Shown here: one piece after another, positions 33,532 to 42,433 of the stretch
Position numbering within the stretch: position 1 is the first letter of the stretch
How the letters are laid out: each line of letters starts with the position of its first letter
Assembly: GCF_900130015.1 (NCBI RefSeq)
Contig: NZ_FQXS01000014.1
Location: 38,271 to 102,270 of the forward strand
Reading direction: 5' to 3'
From: Desulfofustis glycolicus DSM 9705
Lineage (GTDB): Bacteria > Desulfobacterota > Desulfobulbia > Desulfobulbales > Desulfocapsaceae
DNA: 64,000 nt
The notes under the pieces: model-generated
Databases searched by the model: none
Seen by the model: only the letters and a program-made list of their open reading frames with translations
What the model was told of the DNA's origin: nothing
Position numbers and translations under genes: made by a program

Positions 33532-35072
33532 GGGCTGTCCTGGCCTGCTCTGCGGTTGCCGGCGCCGAGTTCGAAGACGCTCAGGAAGGGGTCGCCGAGT
33601 TCCTGCAGTTTGTGCTGCCAGAGCAGGCGGTCCTGGGGCAGCGGGGTGGCAAAGGTGTCCGTCTCGGTCGGGCTGCCGACCAGGCCGACAAAGATCGGAG
33701 TTGTCGTGCCGATGGCTGCGCGGATCTGCCGCAGGGTGTGCAGCCATTCGTTAATCGGCGGCAGCCAGGCTTCGGTGATCAGCAGCAGGCCGGTCTGTTG
33801 GCTTCGGCACGCTTCGGCTATGCGCTGCAGTTGATCGGCCGGGAGCGGTTCGTCGGACCTGAGGATTTCGCGGTCTCCGACCGGCAGACCATGCCGGCTG
33901 AGGAGATGATCGAGGGGTACGGTGAAGCGTTTGTCGGCAAGGTCGTCGGGAACGACGGTCAGCAGCGGTCGGTCGCTCGGAGTGTAGCGATCCGGTGTTG
34001 ACGCGGGCTGTCGGTCGCCGTCGGCAGAATATGCAGACAGTTGATCGGGGGCGTCGGCGGCGACGGAATCGAGCAGCGGGGTGCGCATCCGCTGAACGAT
34101 GCGCAGCAGATCGGGACGGTGCAGGTTCAGACGACGCAGAGAACGATGGCGCATTATGGCGCCAAACGGTACCAGGAGCAGGCGCAGGAGCAGGCCGTAG
34201 GTCAACAGCGCGAGTACCAGAAACGGCCACCAGGAAACGAGATCCTGGGTGGCCAGGTGATAGACGCCGTCTTTCAGGATGATCCGGCTCCCCTCGATTT
34301 CCGCAAGAGAGGGATAGGCGAACCGCTCGGGCACCAGCCAGGACCACGGAGCGGCAAGCAGGTTTACGATGCGATGGATCAGCGGTGTGGACAGCTGGAT
34401 GGTTGACTGCCAGCCGAAGGCCTGATCGGTGGTGCTTATTTTCAAAAGCGTTGCCGCCAGCAGCCCGGTGTTGAGAAAGGCCATGAACTTCTGGGCCATC
34501 AGGAAAAGCGGCCAATAGAGCAGAGAGCTGTAGGCCGTGGTGATGCGCCGTAGCAAGCCGGAAAGACGTTTGGCCCCGGCGCCATGCCGACCGCTCAGAA
34601 ACGGCAGCAGACCGATGAAGAGACGGACGAGCAGTGACGGCCAGAGCCTGATGCCGGTGAGGCGTAGGACGGTTGCGCCGAGCAGCAGCACGAGCATGAT
34701 CAGCTGCGGGACGATGAACAGGAGGAGAAAATGGAAGACATTGACCGGATTGGTGCCGGAGTAATTGAAAAAGCTCAGTCCGGCTGCCCCGCCCAGGACC
34801 AGACCGAGGCCATAGAGCAGCAGGGTCAGCAGCCGCAACGAGGTGGCGACCTGGCTGCCGGGGCTTTTCATGCCGGAAGCGTCGAACAGCGCCCGCCTGC
34901 GGGCTGTGAGCCAGTGGTGGAGCAGCCGTCGCGGATTGTCTTCCCGGTCGTTGCAGCATTCCAGAAAAATGGCCCGATCCCGTCGGTGCAGCTGTTCGTG
35001 TGATTCGTTGCTGTCGCGATCGAGGCAATATTCGAGATCGATTATGTCGCGTTGTGTCCAGTCGGTATCCAT
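33528..35072 (-). CDS. DUF2868 family membrane protein
   Basis: The 514-residue protein has several membrane segments: LRLLTLLLYGLGLVLGGAAGL, VFHFLLLFIVPQLIMLVLLLG, a pair near the middle, and FLVLALLTYGLLLRLLLVPFG. A soluble C-terminal domain follows. It is probably the membrane partner of the adjoining GTPase. Start ATG 35072 (MDTDWTQ) is preferred for its CCGGAG site; ATG 35117 would add 15 residues. Function unknown. Confidence 0.87.
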   Translation of the reverse strand: MDTDWTQRDIIDLEYCLDRDSNESHEQLHRRDRAIFLECCNDREDNPRRLLHHWLTARRRALFDASGMKSPGSQVATSLRLLTLLLYGLGLVLGGAAGLSFFNYSGTNPVNVFHFLLLFIVPQLIMLVLLLGATVLRLTGIRLWPSLLVRLFIGLLPFLSGRHGAGAKRLSGLLRRITTAYSSLLYWPLFLMAQKFMAFLNTGLLAATLLKISTTDQAFGWQSTIQLSTPLIHRIVNLLAAPWSWLVPERFAYPSLAEIEGSRIILKDGVYHLATQDLVSWWPFLVLALLTYGLLLRLLLVPFGAIMRHRSLRRLNLHRPDLLRIVQRMRTPLLDSVAADAPDQLSAYSADGDRQPASTPDRYTPSDRPLLTVVPDDLADKRFTVPLDHLLSRHGLPVGDREILRSDEPLPADQLQRIAEACRSQQTGLLLITEAWLPPINEWLHTLRQIRAAIGTTTPIFVGLVGSPTETDTFATPLPQDRLLWQHKLQELGDPFLSVFELGAGNRRAGQDSP

Positions 35073-35202
35073 CGGTCTCCGGAAGGGGGGCGCAGCCGGT
35101 TCGTCATGGGGCATCATCGTGATGATAGTAGAAAACCATGTCGATACGCAATGTTTGAAACGATAATTGTCATGAGGAAGATAAAGGTTCGGGCAGTTAT
35201 TG

Positions 35203-35221
35203 AAGAATAATTATCATTTAT
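35203..35221 (+). promoter_or_regulatory. Possible Fur-like operator before the DUF362 gene
   Basis: AAGAATAATTATCATTTAT matches 12 of 19 positions of the classical Fur box by my count, and GATAATTGTCAT occurs about 40 bases upstream (35162-35173). It lies about 45 bases before an iron-sulfur protein pair, where iron control would make sense. Evidence is pattern only. Confidence 0.35.
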
Positions 35222-35264
35222 GTTACTATGGTCGGACGCACCGTAAAGACCGGGAGGATAGCAT

Positions 35265-36182
35265 ATGGAAAGGCGGACATTTCTCAGGCAGCTGCTCCTT
35301 TATTCGTTGGGGCTGTCATTGTCTGCCCCCCGTTTTGGGGTGGCTGCGACCGGGGCTGAAACGACTGGGGCAGCAGAGCTGTCCCTGGTCTCAGGTGCCG
35401 ACTATTCGGCCGTCGTTCGCCGGGCCCTGCAGCTGCTCGGCGGCATGGAACGCTTTGTTCGACCGGGCGCCAGCGTTGTCGTCAAGCCCAATATCGCCTG
35501 GGACCGGACTCCGGAATATGGGGCGACCACTCATCCGCTGGTGGTGAAAACGCTGGTCGAACTGGCGCTTCAAGCCGGGGCCGGTGAAGTGCGGATCTTC
35601 GATCATACCTGTAATGAGAAGAGGCGCTGCTACGTCAACAGCGGCATCGCCGACATCGTTGGTGCGATGGCTGAGCGGCGGGTCAAGCTGGACTACATCG
35701 ACAGTCGCAAGTTCGTCGAGGTGAAGATCACCGGCGGCCGGTCGCTGGACAGTTGGGAGATCTATCGGGATGCCTTGACCGCCGATTGCTACATCAACGT
35801 GCCGGTGGCCAAACATCACGGACTGAGCGGGTTGACGCTCGGCTTGAAAAACGTGATGGGTGTGGTCGGCGGTAACCGGGGCCGGCTGCATCACGGACTG
35901 GCGCAGAAACTTGCCGATCTGGCCACCGTCGTCAGACCGACCCTGACGGTGATCGATGCCACCCGGTTGCTGCTGAGAAACGGACCGCAGGGTGGCCGGC
36001 TCGAGGATGTTCGGCAGGTCGACACGGTCATCGCCTCGGCCGATCCGGTGGCGGCAGATGCGGTGGCCACCACGCTGTTCGGTCTCGAACCGGAGCGGAT
36101 CGAAACGACGGTGGCCGCGTTCCAGATGGGTCTAGGCCAGATGGACCCAAGCCGGATTCATATCAGCGAGCAGCGGTTGTGA
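35265..36182 (+). CDS. Tat-exported DUF362 protein
   Basis: The 305-residue protein starts with a twin-arginine signal (MERRTFLRQLLLYSLGLSL), the RRTFLR motif being clear. The DUF362 domain follows: VKPNIAWDRTPEYGATTHP, INVPVAKHHGLSGLTLGLKN and IASADPVAADAVATTLFG. DUF362 proteins often accompany iron-sulfur proteins; activity unknown. No cysteine cluster is present in the protein itself. It overlaps the next gene as GTGA, indicating coupled translation with the membrane polyferredoxin. Confidence 0.88.
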   Translation: MERRTFLRQLLLYSLGLSLSAPRFGVAATGAETTGAAELSLVSGADYSAVVRRALQLLGGMERFVRPGASVVVKPNIAWDRTPEYGATTHPLVVKTLVELALQAGAGEVRIFDHTCNEKRRCYVNSGIADIVGAMAERRVKLDYIDSRKFVEVKITGGRSLDSWEIYRDALTADCYINVPVAKHHGLSGLTLGLKNVMGVVGGNRGRLHHGLAQKLADLATVVRPTLTVIDATRLLLRNGPQGGRLEDVRQVDTVIASADPVAADAVATTLFGLEPERIETTVAAFQMGLGQMDPSRIHISEQRL

Positions 36183-37792
36183 GGCCTGGCGATCCGGCGG
36201 CGCAGAAACCTCTGTACCGGCGGCTGCGTCTGGTGCGCATGGCCAGTCAGCTCGGGTTTCTACTGCTCTTTCTGTTTCTCTTCGTCAATACCGATTACAG
36301 CGGCTCGGATACCATCCAGTACGCCGTCAACCTGTTGTTTCGCATCGACCCGCTGTTGGCGATCACGGCGATGCTGGCCGTTCGGGCAGTGATCGCGCTG
36401 ATGTTGCCGGCCCTGCTGCTTGTTGGCCTGAGTCTGCTGCTCGGGCGGTTTTTTTGCGGCTGGGTCTGTCCGCTCGGCAGTCTGGTGGACGGCGTGCAGC
36501 CGGCAATGAAGCAGGGGCGGCGACGGCAGACCACGCTGTTTCCGCAGTTGGCCGCCACGCTGCTGATCTTTGTGCTCGTCTCGGCGCTGCTCGGGCTGCC
36601 GCTGGCCGGCTATGTCGATCCGTTTTCAATTCTCGTGCGCGGTCTCGCCCAGGCGGTTTATCCGGCCAGCCACAACCTGGCCGAGTCTTTTTTCACCATG
36701 ACCTACCTGCATGCACCGGCATGGGTCAACCAGATTACCGAACCGGTTTACGGTTTTTTGAAAGAGACGGTGCTGCCCTTCGAACGGAAGTATTTCTCTC
36801 TGTCACTGCTCAGCCTGGCCATTTTGGCGGCGGTGTTTCTTGCCGAAGCGGTGCAGCGCCGCTTTTTCTGCCGCAATATCTGCCCGCTCGGCGCTCTGCT
36901 CGGCTGGTTTGCCCGGCTCGGGCCGACCGGTCTGCGAGGCGGCGACGACGATTGCGGGGCTTGCCGGCTGTGCAGCCGGATCTGCCGCATGGGGGCAATC
37001 GATGAGCGGCGGCGGATCGATCCGCAACGCTGCAGCCTTTGCATCGACTGTCTGGTCCGCTGTCCGCGGCAGGTCATCTCTTTTCGATCGTTCCTGCCGG
37101 GTAGTCGCGGTGTCGGGGTATCGCTGTCGCGGCGGCGCCTGGTCGGTACAATTGCCCTTGGCTGTGTGATCCCGCCGATACTCGGGGTGCGCAGGCTCAC
37201 GGCGGCACCGAACCCGCTGCTGATCCGGCCGCCCGGCGCCCTGACCGAGGCCGAGTTTCTGCAGCGTTGCGTCCGTTGCGCCGAGTGTATCCAGGTCTGC
37301 ATCGGCAACGGATTGCAACCGGTCCTGCTGGAGGCTGGTATTGAGGGGATATTCTCGCCGCACCTGGTAGCCCGGACCGGTTATTGCGAATTCAACTGCA
37401 CTCTTTGCGGGCAGATCTGTCCGACCGGGGCCATCAAGGAATTGACCCGGGCTGAAAAGCATCGCACCAAGATCGGCAACGCCTGGTTCGACAAGGATCG
37501 TTGTCTTCCGTACGCCAAGGGGATACCCTGTATCGTCTGTGAAGAGCATTGCCCGACACCGGACAAGGCCATCAAGTTCCGAACGGTGGTGATGGTCGAT
37601 GACCTGACAGGCCAACAGCAGGAGATCCGGCGCCCCTTTATCGTCGATGAATTGTGTATCGGCTGCGGAATTTGCGAGACCAAATGCCCGCTGCCCGGAC
37701 GGGCGGCCGTTTTTGTTACCAGTGACGGTGAGATGCGAAATCCGGATAATCTTCTGCCTGAGAAAGGCGAGACCGATCAGTGGGGGTATTGA
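36179..37792 (+). CDS. Membrane polyferredoxin, NapH-like 4Fe-4S protein
   Basis: The 537-residue protein has about four membrane helices in the first 240 residues with NapH-type CGWVCPLGSLVD and FFCRNICPLGALLG motifs. Ferredoxin clusters follow: CGACRLCSRICRMG, CSLCIDCLVRCP, CVRCAECIQVC, CTLCGQICPTGA, CIVCEEHCPTP and CIGCGICETKCP. It would pass electrons across the membrane or between carriers. GTG 36179 overlaps the DUF362 stop. The cluster number is larger than in plain NapH, so it resembles a fusion of NapH and NapG modules. Confidence 0.9.
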   Translation: MRPGDPAAQKPLYRRLRLVRMASQLGFLLLFLFLFVNTDYSGSDTIQYAVNLLFRIDPLLAITAMLAVRAVIALMLPALLLVGLSLLLGRFFCGWVCPLGSLVDGVQPAMKQGRRRQTTLFPQLAATLLIFVLVSALLGLPLAGYVDPFSILVRGLAQAVYPASHNLAESFFTMTYLHAPAWVNQITEPVYGFLKETVLPFERKYFSLSLLSLAILAAVFLAEAVQRRFFCRNICPLGALLGWFARLGPTGLRGGDDDCGACRLCSRICRMGAIDERRRIDPQRCSLCIDCLVRCPRQVISFRSFLPGSRGVGVSLSRRRLVGTIALGCVIPPILGVRRLTAAPNPLLIRPPGALTEAEFLQRCVRCAECIQVCIGNGLQPVLLEAGIEGIFSPHLVARTGYCEFNCTLCGQICPTGAIKELTRAEKHRTKIGNAWFDKDRCLPYAKGIPCIVCEEHCPTPDKAIKFRTVVMVDDLTGQQQEIRRPFIVDELCIGCGICETKCPLPGRAAVFVTSDGEMRNPDNLLPEKGETDQWGY

Positions 37793-37804
37793 GCTTGAAC
37801 CTTG

Positions 37805-38278
37805 TCAATCTTCGGGTATCGGCAGCAGATCGTCATCCTCACCCGTCCCGTTGAGAACCTCGACAAGGCCGGCCAAGCCGCTGTGCAGCGTGGCGAGATG
37901 TTTATCGGAAAGCCGCTGCAAGGCCCTGCTCAACTCGCCCTGAGCCGGCTGCGGGGCCTGGCTGAGAAGTGATTCACCCTGTTTGGTCAGGGAAAGGTGG
38001 ACGCTCCGCTGATCCCTGCCGCTGCGGTCGCGATTGATCAGCCCTTGTTGCTCGAGTTTATCGAGCATGTTGCTGCAGGTGGACGGGTGAATGGTCAAGG
38101 CCGCTGCCAGCTCCGAGACCTTGATTCCCGGATTGGCGTTGATTTCGTAGAGCATCCAAAGTTTTGCGCCGCTCAGGCCGCAGGTCGTTTCGACATGCTT
38201 GGCGTGGGCCTGGATGGACCTGAACAAGATACGCAGATCCCTGGTAATCTCGTGTATGTGTGTTGTCCTGGTGCTCAT
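37805..38278 (-). CDS. MarR family transcriptional regulator
   Basis: The 157-residue protein has the MarR winged helix: helix-turn-helix ASELAAALTIHPSTCSNMLDKLEQQGL and wing RDQRSVHLSLTKQGESLL. Start ATG 38278 follows CGGGAG. It lies downstream of proX on the same strand, after a hairpin, so it may have its own promoter. A role in proVWX control is plausible from position but not shown. The C-terminus is acidic (GEDDDLLPIPED). Confidence 0.9.
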   Translation of the reverse strand: MSTRTTHIHEITRDLRILFRSIQAHAKHVETTCGLSGAKLWMLYEINANPGIKVSELAAALTIHPSTCSNMLDKLEQQGLINRDRSGRDQRSVHLSLTKQGESLLSQAPQPAQGELSRALQRLSDKHLATLHSGLAGLVEVLNGTGEDDDLLPIPED

Positions 38279-38389
38279 GAATTCTCCCGGAAGAAGGTCT
38301 GCCGTCACGCTATTTAAACGTTTGTGCAGTTCTCTTCCAGTCTTTTTATTGCGGACTTGTTCGGCCGGGGAGCGGGGGTGCTGCAGAAC

Positions 38390-38417
38390 GGCCCGGAGCG
38401 ATGGTTCGCTCCGGGCC
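38390..38417 (-). terminator. Hairpin after proX
   Basis: GGCCCGGAGCGA pairs perfectly with TCGCTCCGGGCC around a four-base loop, 18 bases after the proX stop. There is no T-run, so it may act as an RNA stabiliser or weak terminator rather than a standard one. Confidence 0.5.
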
Positions 38418-38435
38418 GCAGGGATGGATCCTGTG

Positions 38436-39470
38436 TTACATCGCTGCCTTGCGGGCCTCTTCAAGCCAGCCGTTCCAGGTTTCCTGGTTGTTGGCTATCC
38501 ATTCATCGACATGACGTTCAATGTCTTTCTCACTCTTCTCGCCTTCGTTCATCCGCGTGTTCTGAGCGTTGATGTCTGCGAGCGGCAGGGTGAATACCTC
38601 GAAAAACCGCTTCGCGGCAGGGTTGGCTGCAAGGAACTCCTTGTTGGCGACAACTCGGATATCGGAGGCGACAAAGCCAAGCTTGACGGGATCGGATACC
38701 GCGCCGACAACACCAGAGACCTCCATGCGGTCTTCAAACCCTTTCTGGGCGTCGCTGGCATTGATTTCAGGGACGTTAATCCACATCACGTCTTCGCCGG
38801 GCTTGAATTTGTAGACGGTCCAGTTCGGCGTCCAGGTATAGAAAAAGACCGGTTTTCCATCTTTGTAATTACCGAGTGCCGAGGCCATACCGGCTTCGTA
38901 GGAAGCCTTGGAGGCGTTGATATGGTCGTTGAGGCCATAGGCGTTGAGATGGTGATCGATGACCTTCTCACAGCCCCAGCCGGGCGGGCAGGCGGTCAGA
39001 TCGGCCTTGCCGTCGCCGTTGCTGTCAAAGGCTTTTTTCACGTCGTCCCGTTTGAAGTCTTCAAGGCTTTTGATGTCGAATTTTTCCACATCTCTCTTGG
39101 AGACCAGGTAGCCGCCCATACCGCCGGCCTTGGCGACAAAGCCGATTTTTTCAGCTTTTTCATCAAAATCTTTCGGCAGCTGGGCGTTATGCATCGGAAA
39201 CCAGCCGTTGGCCCAGTAATCGACATCGGCCAGGGTGACTGATTTGTAGAAAATCGGGTTGGTCAGGTCTTTTGGGGCATTGGCTGTATAGCCGAGGGTT
39301 TCCATGGCGCGACGGATCAATGCTTCCTGGAAAAAACCGGTGTTCCAGGTGGCCCGGGCCGGATTCAGGGTAACTCCCTCGCCGGGCATGTCGGCCGCCG
39401 AGGTGGTGAGGGCGGTTCCTCCCACGGTGAGCAGAGCGATTGCCGCTGAGATTACGAATTTTTTCATCAT
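38436..39470 (-). CDS. proX: Glycine betaine/proline ABC transporter substrate-binding protein
   Basis: The 344-residue protein has a signal peptide (MMKKFVISAAIALLTVGGTALTTSAA) and the ProX fold. Its ligand box includes aromatic residues in YWANGWFPMHNAQ and FFYTWTPNWTVYKF, and CPPGWGCEKVIDHHLNAYG is a conserved ProX segment with two Cys likely forming a disulfide. It captures osmoprotectants in the periplasm for ProVW. It follows proW by 23 bp. Tandem ATGs at 39470 and 39467 leave the start uncertain by one residue. Confidence 0.94.
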   Translation of the reverse strand: MMKKFVISAAIALLTVGGTALTTSAADMPGEGVTLNPARATWNTGFFQEALIRRAMETLGYTANAPKDLTNPIFYKSVTLADVDYWANGWFPMHNAQLPKDFDEKAEKIGFVAKAGGMGGYLVSKRDVEKFDIKSLEDFKRDDVKKAFDSNGDGKADLTACPPGWGCEKVIDHHLNAYGLNDHINASKASYEAGMASALGNYKDGKPVFFYTWTPNWTVYKFKPGEDVMWINVPEINASDAQKGFEDRMEVSGVVGAVSDPVKLGFVASDIRVVANKEFLAANPAAKRFFEVFTLPLADINAQNTRMNEGEKSEKDIERHVDEWIANNQETWNGWLEEARKAAM

Positions 39471-39493
39471 CAGAATTCCTCCTTTACTTTCTG

Positions 39494-40330
39494 TTATTTT
39501 TTCTTACCCATGGATTGGGTTACACGGTCGAGAATAATAGCCATCAACACGATCGCCAGACCGCCGATGGTTGCCCGACCAATATCGAGTGTGTTGAGAC
39601 CGAGGATGACCGGGGCGCCAAGTCCGCCGGCTCCGATCAGTGCGGCGATGACCACCATCGACAATGCCATCATGATGGTCTGGTTCAGCCCCGCCATGAT
39701 GGTCGGCAGCGCCAGTGGTATCTGGACGCGCCGCAGCACCTGCCAGTCGGTGGCGCCGAAGGCCAATCCCGCTTCGACCAGTTCCGGGTGGACCTGGCGG
39801 ATGCCGAGGCTGGTCAAGCGGACGATGGGCGGCAACGAAAAGATAATGGTCGCCAGTACCCCGGCAACGTTGCCGACCGAGAAGAGCATGACGATCGGAA
39901 CCAGATAGACGAACGCCGGTGTCGTCTGCATCGCATCGAGACAGGGCCGCAGAATCGAATCGAACCGATCACTGCGCCCGGCTAACAGCCCGAGCGGGAT
40001 GCCGACGATAGTGCAGAAGATGACCGACGAGAAGACCATCGCCAACGTGGTCATGGTGTCCGGCCAGAGGCCGAGCATACCGATGAAAACCATTGAAACG
40101 ACACTGAAGATCGCCAGCCTCAGGCCGGAAACCCGCCAGGCGATGACGCCGACCAATACCACGATGACCAGTGGATGCACGGCGTGCAGTCCATTTTCCA
40201 GACCGGTCAGGGTGACTTCCACCGGCCATTTGATCATTTGAAAAAACCAGCGATACCCTTCCACCAGCCAGTCGATGAACGAACTGACCCATTCATCGAG
40301 CGGAATAAGCTTATCGTCAAACAGAAACAT
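39494..40330 (-). CDS. proW: Glycine betaine/proline ABC transporter permease
   Basis: The 278-residue membrane protein has the BPD_transp_1 fold with about six or seven helices (LVIVVLVGVIAWRVSGL, LAIFSVVSMVFIGML, LAMVFSSVIFCTIVGIPLGLL). The coupling-helix segment for the ATPase is FGATDWQVLRRVQIPLALP. It overlaps proV by one base. It is shorter at the N-terminus than Escherichia coli ProW, as in many environmental bacteria. Confidence 0.94.
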   Translation of the reverse strand: MFLFDDKLIPLDEWVSSFIDWLVEGYRWFFQMIKWPVEVTLTGLENGLHAVHPLVIVVLVGVIAWRVSGLRLAIFSVVSMVFIGMLGLWPDTMTTLAMVFSSVIFCTIVGIPLGLLAGRSDRFDSILRPCLDAMQTTPAFVYLVPIVMLFSVGNVAGVLATIIFSLPPIVRLTSLGIRQVHPELVEAGLAFGATDWQVLRRVQIPLALPTIMAGLNQTIMMALSMVVIAALIGAGGLGAPVILGLNTLDIGRATIGGLAIVLMAIILDRVTQSMGKKK

Positions 40331-41616
40331 CAGTTTTCTCCCGGTTCGGTGCTCTTTTGTTGATGGTCACCGTTTTCCGCACGATGCAAGGTTCGCAGGA
40401 AACGGTTCTTCGACACGACGCCCCGGTATTTCTTCTCTTCGTTGACGACCGGGATCGGCCAGGAATGGGAAGCGACCAGCGGCAGGATATCCTGTAGGCT
40501 GTCGGTCTCGAGAACGGCGGTCGCCTCGGGTAGAAAGGCATCTTCTATCTTGGCACCGCTGGTCTTGCGCTCCAGGGTGTCGCGCAGTGAGTCGATAGAG
40601 ACGACGCCGCAGAAGCGGCGCTGGGAATCGAGGATATAGGCGTACTCCCGGTCGAGGTCGTTGAGCTTTTCCAGCGTGGCCCGCAGGCCGCCCTGGCTGG
40701 TATGCCAGATAACCGTCGGCTGGGTGTCGCGGACGATGTCGCCGGCCGAGATGACCCCGGTCGGATCGACGCCGCGGAAAAAGGCCCGAACGTAATCGTC
40801 GGCCGGGTTCTGCAGAATTTCCTCGGGGGTACCGACCTGTACGACCCGGCCGCCTTCCATGATGGCAATGCGGTCGCCGATGCGCAGTGCTTCGTCAAGA
40901 TCGTGGGAGATAAAGATGATGGTGCGTTGGTGCTGATCCTGCAGTTTGAGCAGTTCGTCCTGCATTTCGGTGCGAATCAGCGGGTCAAGGGCGGAGAAGG
41001 CCTCGTCCATCAGCATGATGGCCGGGTCGACGGCCAGACCGCGGGCCAGCCCGACTCGCTGCTGCATGCCGCCGCTCAGTTCCCGGGGGTGAGCATTTCC
41101 CCAGCTCTCCAGACCGACCTGTTCAAGGGCCACCAGGGCCCGTTCCTGCCGTTTGTCCTTGCTCATGCCGGACAGTTCGAGGCCGAAACTGACATTGTCG
41201 ATAATATTGAGATGCGGCATCAGTGCAAAAGACTGAAAAACCATGGACGTCTTGGAGCGGCGAAAGTTGACCAGCTGGTTATGGTTCATCGCCATTACAT
41301 TCTCGCCGTCAACGATCACTTCGCCCGATGTCGGTTCGATCAATCGGTTGAACATCCGCACCAGCGTCGACTTGCCTGAGCCCGAAAGGCCCATGACGAC
41401 GAAGATTTCGCCTTGGTTGATGCTCATGCTGGCGTCCTGGACGCCGACGGTGTGTCCGGTCTGTTCGTAAATCTCTTCCTTGTTTTTTCCCTTCTTGAGA
41501 AGGTCCAGGGCTTGCTGTGGTTCCGGCCCGAAAATCTTGTAGAGGTTTTTAACGGCGATCTTCTCGATTGGTTCGCTGTTGTCCGAATTGTTATGATTAT
41601 TATTCATGACAGTCAC
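40330..41616 (-). CDS. proV: Glycine betaine/proline ABC transporter ATPase with CBS domains
   Basis: The 428-residue protein has an N-terminal proline/betaine ATPase of about 280 residues (Walker A GLSGSGKST, signature LSGGMQQRV, Walker B AIMLMDEAFSALDP) and a C-terminal pair of CBS domains (TVIWHTSQGGLRATLEKL; LQDILPLVASHSWPIPVV), which sense ionic strength or nucleotides and gate transport. The start codon lies in a Asn/His-rich stretch (MTVMNNNHNNSDNS); ATG 41607 is also possible. It is first in proVWX. Confidence 0.94.
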   Translation of the reverse strand: MTVMNNNHNNSDNSEPIEKIAVKNLYKIFGPEPQQALDLLKKGKNKEEIYEQTGHTVGVQDASMSINQGEIFVVMGLSGSGKSTLVRMFNRLIEPTSGEVIVDGENVMAMNHNQLVNFRRSKTSMVFQSFALMPHLNIIDNVSFGLELSGMSKDKRQERALVALEQVGLESWGNAHPRELSGGMQQRVGLARGLAVDPAIMLMDEAFSALDPLIRTEMQDELLKLQDQHQRTIIFISHDLDEALRIGDRIAIMEGGRVVQVGTPEEILQNPADDYVRAFFRGVDPTGVISAGDIVRDTQPTVIWHTSQGGLRATLEKLNDLDREYAYILDSQRRFCGVVSIDSLRDTLERKTSGAKIEDAFLPEATAVLETDSLQDILPLVASHSWPIPVVNEEKKYRGVVSKNRFLRTLHRAENGDHQQKSTEPGEN

Positions 41617-41750
41617 GCACCTCCGCGAGCGTGAATTCAGTGTCCAGTTTCAGTGGTCAGCCTAAAAAACACCGTCGAGAAAATCGGCGGTAGAGAGGAA
41701 TGCGCTCGGTGCTGAGCGGCACATCATTTCACAATAAATTATCCTACAAT

Positions 41751-41778
41751 AATATATTATAAAATAAGAATTAGTCAA
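41751..41778 (-). promoter_or_regulatory. Probable promoter of proVWX
   Basis: On the minus strand TTGACT (41778-41773) and TATATT (41756-41751) are 16 bases apart in an AT-rich patch. TAATATATTA at 41750-41759 is a perfect palindrome overlapping the -10 box and could be an operator, perhaps for the MarR protein after proX. The remaining bases up to 41945 on the other side hold no gene except the hairpin listed next. Confidence 0.5.
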
Positions 41779-41877
41779 GTGGTTTCCCCGATGCTCATCA
41801 CCGGGGCGTCGTCGGCCAGACTATTGCCGGGTGAGGGAGAAATGGTATATATGAGCGCAGGTGAAATCGTGAACGTG

Positions 41878-41926
41878 GGCAGTTCAGACCAAAGCCGGCT
41901 GTTTTCCGGCTGTGGTCTGAACTGCC
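41878..41926 (+). promoter_or_regulatory. Strong hairpin in the leader of the PPC-domain gene
   Basis: GGCAGTTCAGACCA pairs exactly with TGGTCTGAACTGCC, and AGCCGG with CCGGCT inside it, around a short loop TGTTTT, giving about 20 paired bases. It ends 20 bases before the start codon, so it sits in or before the mRNA leader. GCAGTTCAGACC also resembles an inverted binding site. No T-run follows, so it is not a standard terminator. Confidence 0.55.
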
Positions 41927-41945
41927 GAACAGCCGGGGAGCGAAC

Positions 41946-42389
41946 ATGCGTTTTTCAGAGGCACGGCAGGGCCGGGTATTTATCCTGCGCTTGGAAGATG
42001 GCGATATCGTCCATCAGGAGATTGAACGATTCGCAAAGGAACAGGCGATAGCGGCGGCGGCCTTGATTATCGTCGGCGGCGCCGATCGCGGCAGCCGTCT
42101 CGTGGTCGGCCCGGAAACGGACCGCGGCTTGCCGTTGCGACCGATGCAGACAATTCTGGAACACGCCCACGAGATAACCGGAACCGGGACACTGTTTCGC
42201 GACGAGGACGGTCAGCCGCTGTTGCATATGCACCTGGCCTGCGGACGCGGGGAGAAGACGGTTACCGGCTGCATCCGCTCAGGGGTGGCGGTCTGGCATG
42301 TGATGGAGGTGATCCTATTCGAGATCTGCGATACCACGGCAAAGCGGGCCGACGAGGCGCCGCTGGACCTCAAGCTGCTGCAACCCTGA
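41946..42389 (+). CDS. PPC/DUF296 domain protein
   Basis: The 147-residue protein is one PPC domain, a trimeric fold related to plant AT-hook partners. Metal-ligand histidines appear in EHAHEITGTGT and LLHMHLACGRG. Family members bind DNA or metal in plants; bacterial role is unclear. Start ATG 41946 follows GGGGAG. It is a single gene between proVWX and asmA with a hairpin leader. Confidence 0.88.
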   Translation: MRFSEARQGRVFILRLEDGDIVHQEIERFAKEQAIAAAALIIVGGADRGSRLVVGPETDRGLPLRPMQTILEHAHEITGTGTLFRDEDGQPLLHMHLACGRGEKTVTGCIRSGVAVWHVMEVILFEICDTTAKRADEAPLDLKLLQP

Positions 42390-42433
42390 GACTCCCTGCG
42401 GGCCGACCTGCCGGGCGGTCCGCACGGCACCGC

